DNA from: Saccharibacillus kuerlensis DSM 22868
GTDB lineage: Bacteria > Bacillota > Bacilli > Paenibacillales > Paenibacillaceae
Reading direction: 5' to 3'
Assembly: GCF_000378145.1 (NCBI RefSeq)
Contig: NZ_KB899284.1
Span: 116,384 to 180,383, forward strand
Length of the DNA stretch: 64,000 nucleotides
Of this stretch, positions 18,801 to 27,297 are shown piece by piece. A model generated the notes under the pieces. It was not told where the DNA came from, did no database searches, and saw nothing but the letters and a program-made list of their open reading frames with translations. Numbering within the stretch: the first letter of the stretch is position 1; each line of letters begins with the position of its first letter. A program made the position numbers and the translations under genes.

Positions 18801-20300
18801 ATGAGCAGCGTACAGAAAAAAACAGACGTAATCTTAATCGGGGCCGGGGTCATGAGTGCGACACTGGGAACCTTGTTGAAAGAGCTGGCGCCGGAGTGGG
18901 AAATCAAAGCGTTTGAGAAATTGGCAAGCGCAGGCGAAGAAAGCTCCAACGAATGGAACAATGCAGGCACGGGCCATGCGGCACTGTGCGAACTGAATTA
19001 CACGACGGAAAAAGCGGACGGCTCGGTCGATATTACGAAAGCCGTCAATATTAACGAGCAGTTCCAGCTGTCCCGGCAGTTCTGGGCGAATCTGGTCCGA
19101 CGCGGCCTGATCTCGAATCCGCGCGAATTTATTCGGCCGATTCCGCATATGAGCTGGGTGACGGGCGAGAAAAATGTGGAATTTTTAAGCAATCGATTTA
19201 AAGCGCTGTCACAGAACCCGCTGTTCCAGGGCATGGAATACTCCGAAGACAAGAGCAAACTGCGGGAGTGGATTCCGCTGATGATGGAAGGCCGCGACAC
19301 CAATGAGCCGGTAGCCGCGACCAAGATCGATTCCGGCACAGACGTTAACTTTGGCGCGCTGACCCGGCTGCTGTTCGATCACCTCAAGACCAAGGACGTT
19401 GAAGTCCAGTACCGCCACAGCATCAAGGATATCAAGCGTGCAAGTGACGGCGGTTGGCAGGTCAAAGTTCAGAATCTCGACAATAACAAAATCGAGTATC
19501 ATCATGCGCGTTTCGTCTTTATCGGAGCGGGCGGAGGCAGTCTGCCTCTGCTGCAGAAGACGGGTATTCCGGAATCCAAGCACATCGGCGGATTCCCGGT
19601 CAGCGGATTGTTCATGGTCTGCAAAAATCCGGAGATTGCCGAGAAACATCATGCGAAAGTCTATGGCAAAGCCAAGCTGGGCGCGCCGCCGATGTCTGTT
19701 CCCCATCTGGACACCCGCTATATCGACGGCAAGAAGGCGCTGCTGTTCGGTCCGTTTGCAGGCTTTACGCCGAAATTCCTGAAGACCGGATCGAACATGG
19801 ATTTGATCGGTTCCGTCAAGCCAAGCAACCTGTTCACGATGCTGGCAGCCGGAGCGAAGGAGATGGGTCTGACCAAGTATCTCGTGCAGCAGGTCATGCT
19901 CTCCAACGCCCAGCGGATCAGCGAACTGCGGGAGTTCATTCCCGAAGTAAAAGACGAGGACTGGGAAGTTGTAACGGCCGGCCAGCGTGTACAGGTTATC
20001 AAGGACACGCCGCAGGGCAAGGGAACGCTGCAGTTTGGCACGGAAGTCGTCAGCGCCGCCGACGGCTCCATCGCCGCGCTGCTGGGAGCTTCGCCGGGCG
20101 CTTCCACCGCTGTGCACGTTATGCTCGAAGTCATGCAGCGCTGCTTCCCGCAGCACATGCCGGAATGGGAGCCGAAGATCAAGGAAATGATTCCTTCTTA
20201 CGGGCAGCTGCTGTCGAACAATCCGGAGCTGTTTGAGCAGCTCTTCGATGACACAGCGGAAGCGCTGGAGCTGGAGAAGATTGCGGCTGTGCGGAGCTGA
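18801..20300 (+). CDS. mqo: Malate:quinone oxidoreductase
   Basis: A membrane-associated FAD enzyme that oxidises malate and passes electrons to the quinone pool, bypassing NAD-linked malate dehydrogenase. The FAD motif [20 protein letters not shown] is followed by the family signature [19 protein letters not shown]. Later motifs include [22 protein letters not shown] and [18 protein letters not shown]. At 499 residues it has family length. AAGGAAGG lies 6 bases before the ATG. It is a single gene with its own terminator. Confidence 0.97.
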   Translation: MSSVQKKTDVILIGAGVMSATLGTLLKELAPEWEIKAFEKLASAGEESSNEWNNAGTGHAALCELNYTTEKADGSVDITKAVNINEQFQLSRQFWANLVRRGLISNPREFIRPIPHMSWVTGEKNVEFLSNRFKALSQNPLFQGMEYSEDKSKLREWIPLMMEGRDTNEPVAATKIDSGTDVNFGALTRLLFDHLKTKDVEVQYRHSIKDIKRASDGGWQVKVQNLDNNKIEYHHARFVFIGAGGGSLPLLQKTGIPESKHIGGFPVSGLFMVCKNPEIAEKHHAKVYGKAKLGAPPMSVPHLDTRYIDGKKALLFGPFAGFTPKFLKTGSNMDLIGSVKPSNLFTMLAAGAKEMGLTKYLVQQVMLSNAQRISELREFIPEVKDEDWEVVTAGQRVQVIKDTPQGKGTLQFGTEVVSAADGSIAALLGASPGASTAVHVMLEVMQRCFPQHMPEWEPKIKEMIPSYGQLLSNNPELFEQLFDDTAEALELEKIAAVRS

Positions 20301-20402
20301 CGTCAACATTCTGTGCCAATATTGAAACGGATGTATAGCAAGTAAGTGAAAAGAAACTTTTCGAAATTCTGCCTTGATCGGCGGATTCATTTCATCAAGA
20401 AA

Positions 20403-20432
20403 GGCGGCCGGAGACTTCCGGCCGCTTTTTTT
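20403..20432 (+). terminator. Terminator of mqo
   Basis: GCGGCCGGA and TCCGGCCGC form a 9-bp GC-rich stem with a short loop, followed by T7. It lies about 100 bases after the mqo stop. Confidence 0.92.
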
Positions 20433-20666
20433 GTCTTGCAGGCTTTTTCAATATCCCTTATTCCTCTAACCTTTCAGGTGATATAAGCGGACGCAGCGAC
20501 TGATCGTAAAATGTTTAAGTTCAAGCCGTCGTTTGTAATATCAAGAAATACAGTGACTCTTCTTGTGTTACTTTATCCGCAGCTGCTGCATCCAATCCAT
20601 GTAGACCTCAAAAAAAAGAAAGAAACCGCGGAAGCAGCTCAGGTTTTCCACGAGAGGAAGGATACG

Positions 20667-20726
20667 ATGAATACCGCAAACGTAGGCAGTCAGCTGAGAG
20701 AAAGCCGTTGGACACTATGGATATAG
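20667..20726 (+). CDS. 19-residue leader ORF overlapping the sigma factor start
   Basis: An ATG with a strong GAGAGGAAGG site opens a 19-codon frame ending WTLWI, whose TAG (20724-20726) lies just past the sigma-factor ATG at 20717. The sigma gene has no good ribosome binding site of its own, so translation of this leader may open or feed the sigma start. The peptide carries two Arg and two late Trp codons. This is an inference from start signals and overlap only. Confidence 0.5.
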   Translation: MNTANVGSQLRESRWTLWI

Positions 20727-21256
20727 AACAACTGGCCAAAGAGGCCCAAGAAGGCAATACCGAAGCTTTTTTGAAATTGATCGAGTCATGGAAAGGCCCG
20801 ATGTACCGAACCGCGAGGACAATTTTGGGAAGCGACACAGACTGTGCCGATGCCCTGCAGGAAACCATACTGAAAGCGTATCGTTCGATTGGAACACTGC
20901 GAGAATCGAATTTTTTCAAAACGTGGCTGTACCGGATTTTGATCAACGAATGCAATACCATTTTGCGCAAAAAGAGACGGTTATCGCTGCCTGGAACCGT
21001 ACCGGAAGTGATTGGAGGCGAAGAAGATTATCGAGTTGTCGAGCTGAGGGAAGCTGTCGATCGGCTTAAAGAGCCGCTGCGTCTAACAGTCGTTCTCGTA
21101 TACATGGAAGATATGAAAATCGCTGAGGCGGCGCGTATATTGGGGGTCAGCGAAGGGACAGTCAAGATGAGACTCAAGCGAAGCCGGATACAGCTGCGTA
21201 AGTGGTTGGAGCCGATGACAGACGGGGAGGAACGTTATGAAGCGGCCAAACAATGA
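20717..21256 (+). CDS. ECF-type RNA polymerase sigma factor
   Basis: A 179-residue sigma-70 family protein with region 2 (about 8-75, with DCADALQETILKAYRSI and FFKTWLYRILINECNTI) and region 4 (about 110-160, with IAEAARILGVSEGTVKMRLKR). It resembles the SigV/SigM/SigW group, which respond to envelope stress. The start at the ATG at 20717 lies inside the leader ORF. A TTG three codons upstream is also possible. The next gene overlaps by 20 bases and encodes its likely anti-sigma factor. Confidence 0.92.
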   Translation: MDIEQLAKEAQEGNTEAFLKLIESWKGPMYRTARTILGSDTDCADALQETILKAYRSIGTLRESNFFKTWLYRILINECNTILRKKRRLSLPGTVPEVIGGEEDYRVVELREAVDRLKEPLRLTVVLVYMEDMKIAEAARILGVSEGTVKMRLKRSRIQLRKWLEPMTDGEERYEAAKQ

Positions 21257-22385
21257 ACACAAGACGAGTATGCGTGATCCGGAAAAAGAAAATTTGAAAA
21301 TTACACGCGATCCGATGACGTCGCTTCGGCAGACAGACCTGATCGAACTGCCGGCAGCAGTCGAGACCCGGATTGAGGATACGTTTCGGATAATCCGAAG
21401 TGGAGAAGCGAGCGAAAAAACGAATAAAGAAAGCGAATCGACCAATCGAAACCGCGGCCGAATGTCGAGACTACGCCGCAGCGCGGCTATTACTGCGGCG
21501 AGTGTGCTGCTGCTGGGAGCCGGCCTGACAGGAATCGGCTTTGCTTCGCCGTCGTTTGCTAAGGCGATGCAGTCCGTGCCCATTCTGGGAGGTATTTTCT
21601 CGATGTATGGCGATCATGGACTGCAAACTGCTGAAGAAGAAGGATTCGTTCAGCCTTCTGAGCTGACTGAGACGATCGGAGATCTTACTGTTGGAGTGAG
21701 AAACGTCGTATTCGACGGCACGCGCATCGCACTGGAAGTTTTTCGCGAAGGCGAAGGACCGCTGTATAATGACGGCGATCCCAACCATCCTGAGCACGGC
21801 ATATTTGAGAACGTTTCGGCTTTTTATGGACAGCAATCTTTGAATCCGAGCTATCGGGCTGCAGGAGATGGCACGGTGCTCATGACTATGGATTATGCGT
21901 TAGGAGAGGCGCTGCCGGACAAATTTGAGTTATCGCTGTCACTGGAATTGGCAGGAGTGGACCAACCGTTCGAGTTTGAAGTTCCGGTCGAATCCAATAC
22001 TCCAAAAATCGTGATTGAACAACCTCAAATGCCGAAGGAACTCATTGAACGAGGGATCTTCGTCGACCGTGTAATTGTCACGCCGGTTACGACTCAGGTG
22101 GTGTTCCATCTGCGACCGAGAGCTGAAGATACGAAAGGAACTTTCGTGCACGCCGACGACATTGAAATGAGCAATATCATGCATGACGAACTAGGTAGCG
22201 AATACCGTTCGCTTTCGGGTATGGGCGAGCCTGAAAGCGAAGCCGGAAGCAAACAATATTATCAGTTCGAGCCGGTAAACACTCAGGCTCGAACGTTGAA
22301 GCTCGGATTTGATATGCCTGGCGAGCAGGATGGTAAGCCCTATACACACATTGAGATGGAAGTCTTGATTCCGTCAGATTCTTAA
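21237..22385 (+). CDS. Membrane anti-sigma factor, DUF4179-like
   Basis: A 382-residue protein with a polar, charged N-terminal cytoplasmic part (about 1-80), one membrane helix (about 83-103, AAITAASVLLLGAGLTGIGFA) and a large extracellular part whose first segment, FASPSFAKAMQSVPILGG, is the hallmark of DUF4179 proteins. This family is commonly encoded next to ECF sigma factors. It overlaps the sigma gene by 20 bases and has GGGGAGG upstream. It should hold the sigma factor at the membrane until an envelope signal arrives. No CxxC zinc motif is seen. Confidence 0.85.
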   Translation: MKRPNNEHKTSMRDPEKENLKITRDPMTSLRQTDLIELPAAVETRIEDTFRIIRSGEASEKTNKESESTNRNRGRMSRLRRSAAITAASVLLLGAGLTGIGFASPSFAKAMQSVPILGGIFSMYGDHGLQTAEEEGFVQPSELTETIGDLTVGVRNVVFDGTRIALEVFREGEGPLYNDGDPNHPEHGIFENVSAFYGQQSLNPSYRAAGDGTVLMTMDYALGEALPDKFELSLSLELAGVDQPFEFEVPVESNTPKIVIEQPQMPKELIERGIFVDRVIVTPVTTQVVFHLRPRAEDTKGTFVHADDIEMSNIMHDELGSEYRSLSGMGEPESEAGSKQYYQFEPVNTQARTLKLGFDMPGEQDGKPYTHIEMEVLIPSDS

Positions 22386-22401
22386 CCTTAACAATAGCGA
22401 A

Positions 22402-22438
22402 GTCCTCGAAGCCATTGGCTTCGAGGGCTTTTCTGTTT
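22402..22438 (+). terminator. Terminator of the sigma/anti-sigma operon
   Basis: CCTCGAAGCC and GGCTTCGAGG form a 10-bp perfect stem with an ATT loop, followed by GCTTTTCTGTTT. Confidence 0.85.
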
Positions 22439-22492
22439 GGCATATTCTTTTTTCGAATATTCCTGTAAGACTGACTATTAAGAGATTTAGAC

Positions 22493-22504
22493 TGACTAAA
22501 GTCA
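22493..22504. promoter_or_regulatory. TetR-type operator, upstream copy
   Basis: TGACTAAAGTCA shares TGACT/AGTCA arms with the perfect palindrome at 22584-22599. A further half site ACTGACTA sits at 22470-22477. All lie in the AT-rich region before the MFS gene. Confidence 0.6.
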
Positions 22505-22583
22505 TACTAAAATAAAATTAAATATTAATTATAGCGTCAATCAATGTCAATGTTAGATTTTTAATCAAAATACATATTTACAT

Positions 22584-22599
22584 TCTGACTATAGTCAGA
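22584..22599. promoter_or_regulatory. TetR-type operator, main copy
   Basis: TCTGACTATAGTCAGA is a perfect 16-bp palindrome about 45 bases before the MFS start. It is the likely binding site of the TetR regulator encoded at the end of the same operon. Confidence 0.75.
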
Positions 22600-22644
22600 T
22601 AAAATTCGATTCATGTCAAATTCAATTACTTGTTGGAGGTTAAG

Positions 22645-23847
22645 ATGAATACGAATGTTTTGAAGGTCCCGGCTGCCCGGTTATGGACCGGATCTTTTAT
22701 TTTTATCATGGTGGCGAATGCGCTGCTGTTCATGGTGTTCGAAATGATGCTGCCAACGCTGCCGCTGTTCGTTTCCCGCTTGGGCGGAGGAGCTGCACAG
22801 GTCGGGCTGGTTACCGGAATCTTCATGTTTTCTGCGATTCTGATTCGTCCATTTGCGGCCAGACTGGCTTCGAAGATCGACAAAAAATACTTGTTGATGA
22901 TCGGTCTGGCGATCTGTGCGCTGATGACGGGTGCTTACTACCTGTCGACCGGAGTCGGCACGCTGCTGCTGCTGCGTCTGCTCCACGGTGCCGGATTTGG
23001 TCTGGCAACAACGTATTTTGCAACGCTGGCGGCTGAAAATATTCCGAAAGAGCGCCGAGGTGAAGGAATGGGCTACTTCGGTGTAGGCGAGACGGTAGCG
23101 GTGTCGGTTGGTCCGCTGATCGGTATTGCGATCTTGACCCGGTATGATTTCCACAACCTATTCTTCGGCGGGGCCGCGGTCCTGCTGCTGGCATTGGTCA
23201 TGACAGTCTTTATCTCGCGTAAACCGCAGGCAGGACACCATTCCGCTCCAGATGCCCATGTTCCGATTAAGCTGATCGAGCGTAAAGTGCTTTTCCCGTC
23301 GTTCCTGATTCTGCTTGTCGGTATCGCGGCGGGTTCGATCATGTCGTTTATTGCGCTCTATGCCGTGGAGAAAGGTTTTGCAGCGGTCGCCTGGTTCTTC
23401 TTCATCGTTGCGGCAGCCAGCTTCGTTGTTCGACTTGTATCCGGCAAAATGTTCGATAAGCTGGGACCGGGTTCTGTACTTGTACCTTCCGCCGTTCTAA
23501 TGATCGCCGGTATCTGGATGTTAACCCTGTCCGGCAGCGAAACGACGTTTCTGCTATCGGCCGTCCTGTACGGACTCGGATTCGGAGCCGTATTCCCGGC
23601 CATTCAGACCTGGTGTGTCAATCTGGTCGAAGAGCATGAGCACGAGAACGCAATGGCTTCATTCTTCAACTTCTTCGACCTTGGTATTGGTGGTGGTGCC
23701 ATGATTCTGGGTATGGTCGCCTCGGCGTTTTCTTATGAAGTGGTGTATAATATCGCTATCGCGGTGATGATCGTATACCTGCTGCTGTATGCGGGATATG
23801 CGATTCGTACCGGTAAAAAGAAGGTTGAGCTCTCGCAAAAAGTTTAG
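22645..23847 (+). CDS. MFS efflux transporter
   Basis: A 400-residue protein with about 12 hydrophobic helices. The conserved MFS loop between helices 2 and 3 reads RPFAARLASKIDKKYLL, and the helix-4/5 region has LLRLLHGAGFGLATTYF and GVGETVAVSVGPLIG, close to the drug-export motif C pattern. The start is the ATG at 22645 after TTGGAGG. A TetR-type regulator follows after 22 bases, and TetR operators lie upstream, so this is a self-contained inducible efflux unit. The substrate is unknown. Confidence 0.9.
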   Translation: MNTNVLKVPAARLWTGSFIFIMVANALLFMVFEMMLPTLPLFVSRLGGGAAQVGLVTGIFMFSAILIRPFAARLASKIDKKYLLMIGLAICALMTGAYYLSTGVGTLLLLRLLHGAGFGLATTYFATLAAENIPKERRGEGMGYFGVGETVAVSVGPLIGIAILTRYDFHNLFFGGAAVLLLALVMTVFISRKPQAGHHSAPDAHVPIKLIERKVLFPSFLILLVGIAAGSIMSFIALYAVEKGFAAVAWFFFIVAAASFVVRLVSGKMFDKLGPGSVLVPSAVLMIAGIWMLTLSGSETTFLLSAVLYGLGFGAVFPAIQTWCVNLVEEHEHENAMASFFNFFDLGIGGGAMILGMVASAFSYEVVYNIAIAVMIVYLLLYAGYAIRTGKKKVELSQKV

Positions 23848-23869
23848 CTCAGCATCCGGAGGATTGTTC

Positions 23870-24448
23870 GTGAGCAGAGAATCAATCAAGGAAGCGGCGG
23901 TGAAGCTGTTTAACCGCCACGGTTATGAAGGCACGAAGATGGTGCAGATCGCCGAGGAAGCGGGCATTCGCAAGCAGTCGCTGGCTTACCATTTCAGCAG
24001 CAAGAAGGATCTGCTGAAGGAACTTTATCGGGAAATTGTCGAAGAAGAGATCGAATTTGTGCGCGGTTACTTTGGCGAAGATAAGGCCGCTTCCTGGGAA
24101 GGTCATTTATACGGATTTCTAGTGGAGCATAAAAATCGGTTTTTGACGAGTCCGAATGTGCACCTCATGTTCGTTCTGTCGTTTACGACGCCGGTCGAAG
24201 TACACGATTTCGTAATCGCTGAGTATCGGCGCTACTTGACCGTGTTGAAAGAGGAGCTGACGGCACTATTTACTGGGGCGAAAGTCGGTACTTTTCCTCC
24301 GGAGGAATGCATGGTCACGTTTATGACAATGCTCGATGGACTTGATGTGCAGTTGGTATATGAGACGCGCCAAGCTTACGAGCAAACGCTGGCGATCGTA
24401 TGGAAAGTGTTCCTGGCAGGGATTGGACACTCTGTGAACGGGCAGTAA
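23870..24448 (+). CDS. TetR/AcrR-family regulator
   Basis: A 192-residue protein with the N-terminal TetR helix-turn-helix (SIKEAAVKLFNRHGYEGTKM, then IAEEAGIRKQSLAYHFSSKK at about 28-47) and an all-helical C-terminal ligand domain. The start is taken as GTG at 23870, 7 bases after GGAGG. Longer in-frame starts fall inside the MFS gene and lack ribosome binding sites. It is co-transcribed with the MFS pump and should repress the operon through the palindromes at 22493 and 22584. Confidence 0.9.
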   Translation: MSRESIKEAAVKLFNRHGYEGTKMVQIAEEAGIRKQSLAYHFSSKKDLLKELYREIVEEEIEFVRGYFGEDKAASWEGHLYGFLVEHKNRFLTSPNVHLMFVLSFTTPVEVHDFVIAEYRRYLTVLKEELTALFTGAKVGTFPPEECMVTFMTMLDGLDVQLVYETRQAYEQTLAIVWKVFLAGIGHSVNGQ

Positions 24449-24468
24449 ATGCAGCGTACGCGCTGGGA

Positions 24469-24502
24469 AGCGGCAGCCTTTAACAAAGGCTGCCGCTTTT
24501 TG
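24469..24502 (+). terminator. Terminator of the MFS-tetR operon
   Basis: AGCGGCAGCCTTT and AAAGGCTGCCGCT form a perfect 13-bp stem with an AAC loop, running into a T run. Confidence 0.92.
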
Positions 24503-24617
24503 GTACGCCGTTCACTGTTTCAAATGCTCGCTTCAGGTCTGTTATTGTACATATATGGATATATGCATACAGACATATGCAGCGCAGCGGATTTCAACTG
24601 CAGAAAGGAGCCTTTCC

Positions 24618-25700
24618 ATGATCACTGCCGTTTCAATTTTCATTCTCCTGCTTACCGCCGCGCTTGCGCTGACTGTCACTCTGCCCAAAGTTACCACGGT
24701 GTCTGGCGCAAGCGTTATGGCGTTCGCGATTTTCACACAGGGAGTCCTGGTACATGCTGCAGGAAAAGGCTCGGCGGGCACAAAAACGCTTGCCGCTCTG
24801 ACGCTGCTGCTCTGGCTGTTCCTGCTGGCCGCTTATGTGGGTTCGGTCCGAGACGGAAGCTTCAAGGAGCGTCATTGGGACGATCCGTTGGGGCGCTTCG
24901 CAATCGGAACGTGGGTAGCCGGCACGTCGTCCGCGCTGACGGCAGCGCATGTGAATTTTCCTGAGCTTCATGCTGTGCTTGTGCCGCTTGGGATCTTAAA
25001 CGCGGGCCTACTGATTTTCTACTTGTTCGCAGCGTCGCTGGCAGCTGGAGAAATTGCCGCTCGGCGGCTGCATTTCAAGCTGAACGGTATTATTCTGCTA
25101 ACAGTTGTTGCCATTCAGTCAGTATGCCTGATGCTGCACGAGTTGTTCGGAACGACAGAGTACATGATGTACCGTGTCCTGGTACTGCTGGGGCTTCTGT
25201 TCTATCTCGCCGGATTGACGCTGCTGATCCTTCGTTACCGCCGCAGAGATTGGAAGCTGACGGATGATTGGCCGGAAACGAACTGTACGCTGCATGGATC
25301 GATTGCCATTACGGGAGCCGCCGCGCTGAAATCTTTCGTGTTTCCGGACGGGGTGCTGCTTGGCATCTGGATCTTCACACTGCTGATGCTGCTGCTCGTT
25401 GAAGGAATGGAGATTGTCCGGGCCGTCCTGCGCATTCGCAAGTACGGATGGGTGAGGAGAATCGGCGTATATGCTCCGGCGCAGTGGTCGAGGCTGTTTA
25501 CGCTTGGTATGTTTTATTTCTTCACCCAGCAGGCGCAGCGCATCTTTCCTCAGGATGCATCATCAACGCTTAGTGTCCTTCGTGAGTGGATACTATACGG
25601 TGGAGCGTGGATTATCATTTTTCTTATTTCCATAGAAACACTGCTTTGGATGCTTAGGTTTCAGAAACGATCGTCCGCCCATAGGGAACAAGAGACTTAA
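24618..25700 (+). CDS. Polytopic membrane protein, possibly TDT/SLAC1-like
   Basis: A 360-residue protein with about ten hydrophobic helices. The segment FAIGTWVAGTSSAL and the alternating helix pattern resemble the tellurite-resistance/dicarboxylate (TDT, SLAC1) family, but the match is from memory and weak. The start is the ATG at 24618 with AAAGGAG 7 bases upstream. A longer in-frame start at 24555 has no ribosome binding site. It ends about 90 bases before the aldolase gene without a clear terminator. Confidence 0.7.
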   Translation: MITAVSIFILLLTAALALTVTLPKVTTVSGASVMAFAIFTQGVLVHAAGKGSAGTKTLAALTLLLWLFLLAAYVGSVRDGSFKERHWDDPLGRFAIGTWVAGTSSALTAAHVNFPELHAVLVPLGILNAGLLIFYLFAASLAAGEIAARRLHFKLNGIILLTVVAIQSVCLMLHELFGTTEYMMYRVLVLLGLLFYLAGLTLLILRYRRRDWKLTDDWPETNCTLHGSIAITGAAALKSFVFPDGVLLGIWIFTLLMLLLVEGMEIVRAVLRIRKYGWVRRIGVYAPAQWSRLFTLGMFYFFTQQAQRIFPQDASSTLSVLREWILYGGAWIIIFLISIETLLWMLRFQKRSSAHREQET

Positions 25701-25791
25701 AAATTTTCGCATAAATATACAAATTCCGTTTCGAAGAGAGTATGATGGAGTCATCGGATATTGAACTATACAGAAAATGGAGAGATGACCC

Positions 25792-26856
25792 ATGACCCGA
25801 TTCGAATGCGATTATACCCAAGGCGCGCACCCGCGTATTATGCAGCGTCTGCTGGAAACGAACTTGGAACAGACAAGCGGCTACGGCACCGACGAATATT
25901 GCGAGCGGGCACGCGGCTTGATCCGCCAAGCATGCGGGGCAGAACGTGCAGATGTCCATTTCCTTGTCGGAGGTACGCAGACCAACACGACCGTAATTGC
26001 GGCGCTGCTGCGTCCGCATCAGGGCGTGCTGTCGGCGGATACCGGACATATTGCCGGACATGAGACCGGAGCGATCGAATCGACCGGGCACAAAGTGCTG
26101 GCGCTGCCGAATACAGACGGGAAAATTACGGCGGAGCAGGTACGAGAAGCTTACGAATCGCACTGGAACGATGCTGCGAACGAGCATACGGTGCAGCCGG
26201 GAATGGTCTATATTTCGCAGTCTACGGAAAACGGGACAGTCTACAGCCTTGCTGAACTGGAAGCGCTGAGCGAAGTCTGCCGCGAGTGCGCGCTGCCGCT
26301 GTTCGTCGACGGCGCGCGTCTGGGCTATGCGCTGGCGGCCGAAGGCAGCGACGTGACGCTGGCTGATCTGGCACGGCTGACCGACGTGTTCTACATTGGA
26401 GGAACCAAGCTGGGAGCGCTGATGGGCGAAGCGGTCGTCATTATGAACGAGCCGTTGAAGCGGGACTTCCGCTATCTGATCAAGCAGCGCGGTGGCCTGC
26501 TGGCCAAAGGCCGTCTGCTCGGCATCCAATTTGAGACGCTGTTTGAAGATGGACTCTACTTCGAGATTTCGCAGAATGCGATTACTCTCGCAATGAAAAT
26601 GCGGCGCGGGCTGGAGAATCTGGGGCTGGGCTTCCTACACAACTCGCCGACCAACCAGCAGTTCCCGATTCTCCCGAACACTCTAATCGAACGGCTGCGC
26701 GAGAAGCATACGTTCTCGACTTGGGCCAAGATCGACGCCAACTCTACCGCAGTACGCTTCTGCACCAGCTGGGGCACGACGGATGCCGAAGTCGACGAGC
26801 TGCTCGAAGATATCGCGGCAATGATGCCGACCGAAGATCGCCAAGCGGTGCTGTAG
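25792..26856 (+). CDS. Low-specificity L-threonine aldolase
   Basis: A PLP enzyme of the beta-eliminating lyase fold that splits threonine or allo-threonine into glycine and acetaldehyde. The PLP lysine is in FYIGGTKLGALMGEAVV (about 202-207). Other family motifs are HFLVGGTQTNTTVIAALL, SADTGHIAGHETGAIE, YISQSTENGTVYSL and FVDGARLGYAL. Length is 354 residues. GGAGAG lies before the ATG. Substrate specificity is by family only. Confidence 0.9.
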   Translation: MTRFECDYTQGAHPRIMQRLLETNLEQTSGYGTDEYCERARGLIRQACGAERADVHFLVGGTQTNTTVIAALLRPHQGVLSADTGHIAGHETGAIESTGHKVLALPNTDGKITAEQVREAYESHWNDAANEHTVQPGMVYISQSTENGTVYSLAELEALSEVCRECALPLFVDGARLGYALAAEGSDVTLADLARLTDVFYIGGTKLGALMGEAVVIMNEPLKRDFRYLIKQRGGLLAKGRLLGIQFETLFEDGLYFEISQNAITLAMKMRRGLENLGLGFLHNSPTNQQFPILPNTLIERLREKHTFSTWAKIDANSTAVRFCTSWGTTDAEVDELLEDIAAMMPTEDRQAVL

Positions 26857-27028
26857 GGAGAGCCGGGAAGCGAAGCGGCGGAATTCGGTAGGGAAAAATT
26901 CGGCAGAAATAGAAAAGAAAAAGAGAGACGGTTATCAGCCCTCTCTTCAATGAGTCGAGAAAGTCTGATTCAAAGCGAAGCGTATGTGCGAAGAGGGGAA
27001 TTCAGTGGAGGAACGATAGTGTTCGCCT

Positions 27029-27078
27029 TTGAAATCGGGAAAATCCCACTAACATTTGATCTCTTTTCCCGATTTCAA
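27029..27078. repeat. 15-bp inverted repeat in the phosphoketolase leader
   Basis: TTGAAATCGGGAAAA (27029-27043) and TTTTCCCGATTTCAA (27064-27078) are perfect inverted copies with a 20-base spacer. They would form a long hairpin or operator in the 440-base gap between the aldolase and xfp. Confidence 0.75.
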
Positions 27079-27147
27079 CACGCGACCGGAACGAATTTCC
27101 CTCGCAGCCTTTGGGCTTCTATAACGAATAGGATTTTCTCGACAACC

Positions 27148-27179
27148 AGAGAGACGGCCATAAACCGTCTCTCTTTTTC
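27148..27179 (+). terminator. Terminator upstream of xfp
   Basis: AGAGAGACGG and CCGTCTCTCT form a 10-bp stem with a 7-base loop, followed by TTTTT. It lies 120 bases before xfp, so it either ends the upstream transcription unit or attenuates xfp. A weaker related hairpin (AAGAGAG ... CTCTCTT) sits at about 26921-26947. Confidence 0.85.
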
Positions 27180-27297
27180 CATTTATATGCAAAATTCCGG
27201 TAAACCGTTCCAGCGTTCGGGTAAGAACCCCTGTAGGGCAATCGCGAGACAGAGACGGCGATTCAATCCCCATCCGTCAAGGAGGAGTGAGAGAACC

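Noticed and set aside
26950..27297. N-terminal extension of the phosphoketolase by 116 residues
   Set aside because: The extended frame crosses a terminator and inverted repeats, and the ATG at 27298 has a strong ribosome binding site and matches the family start.
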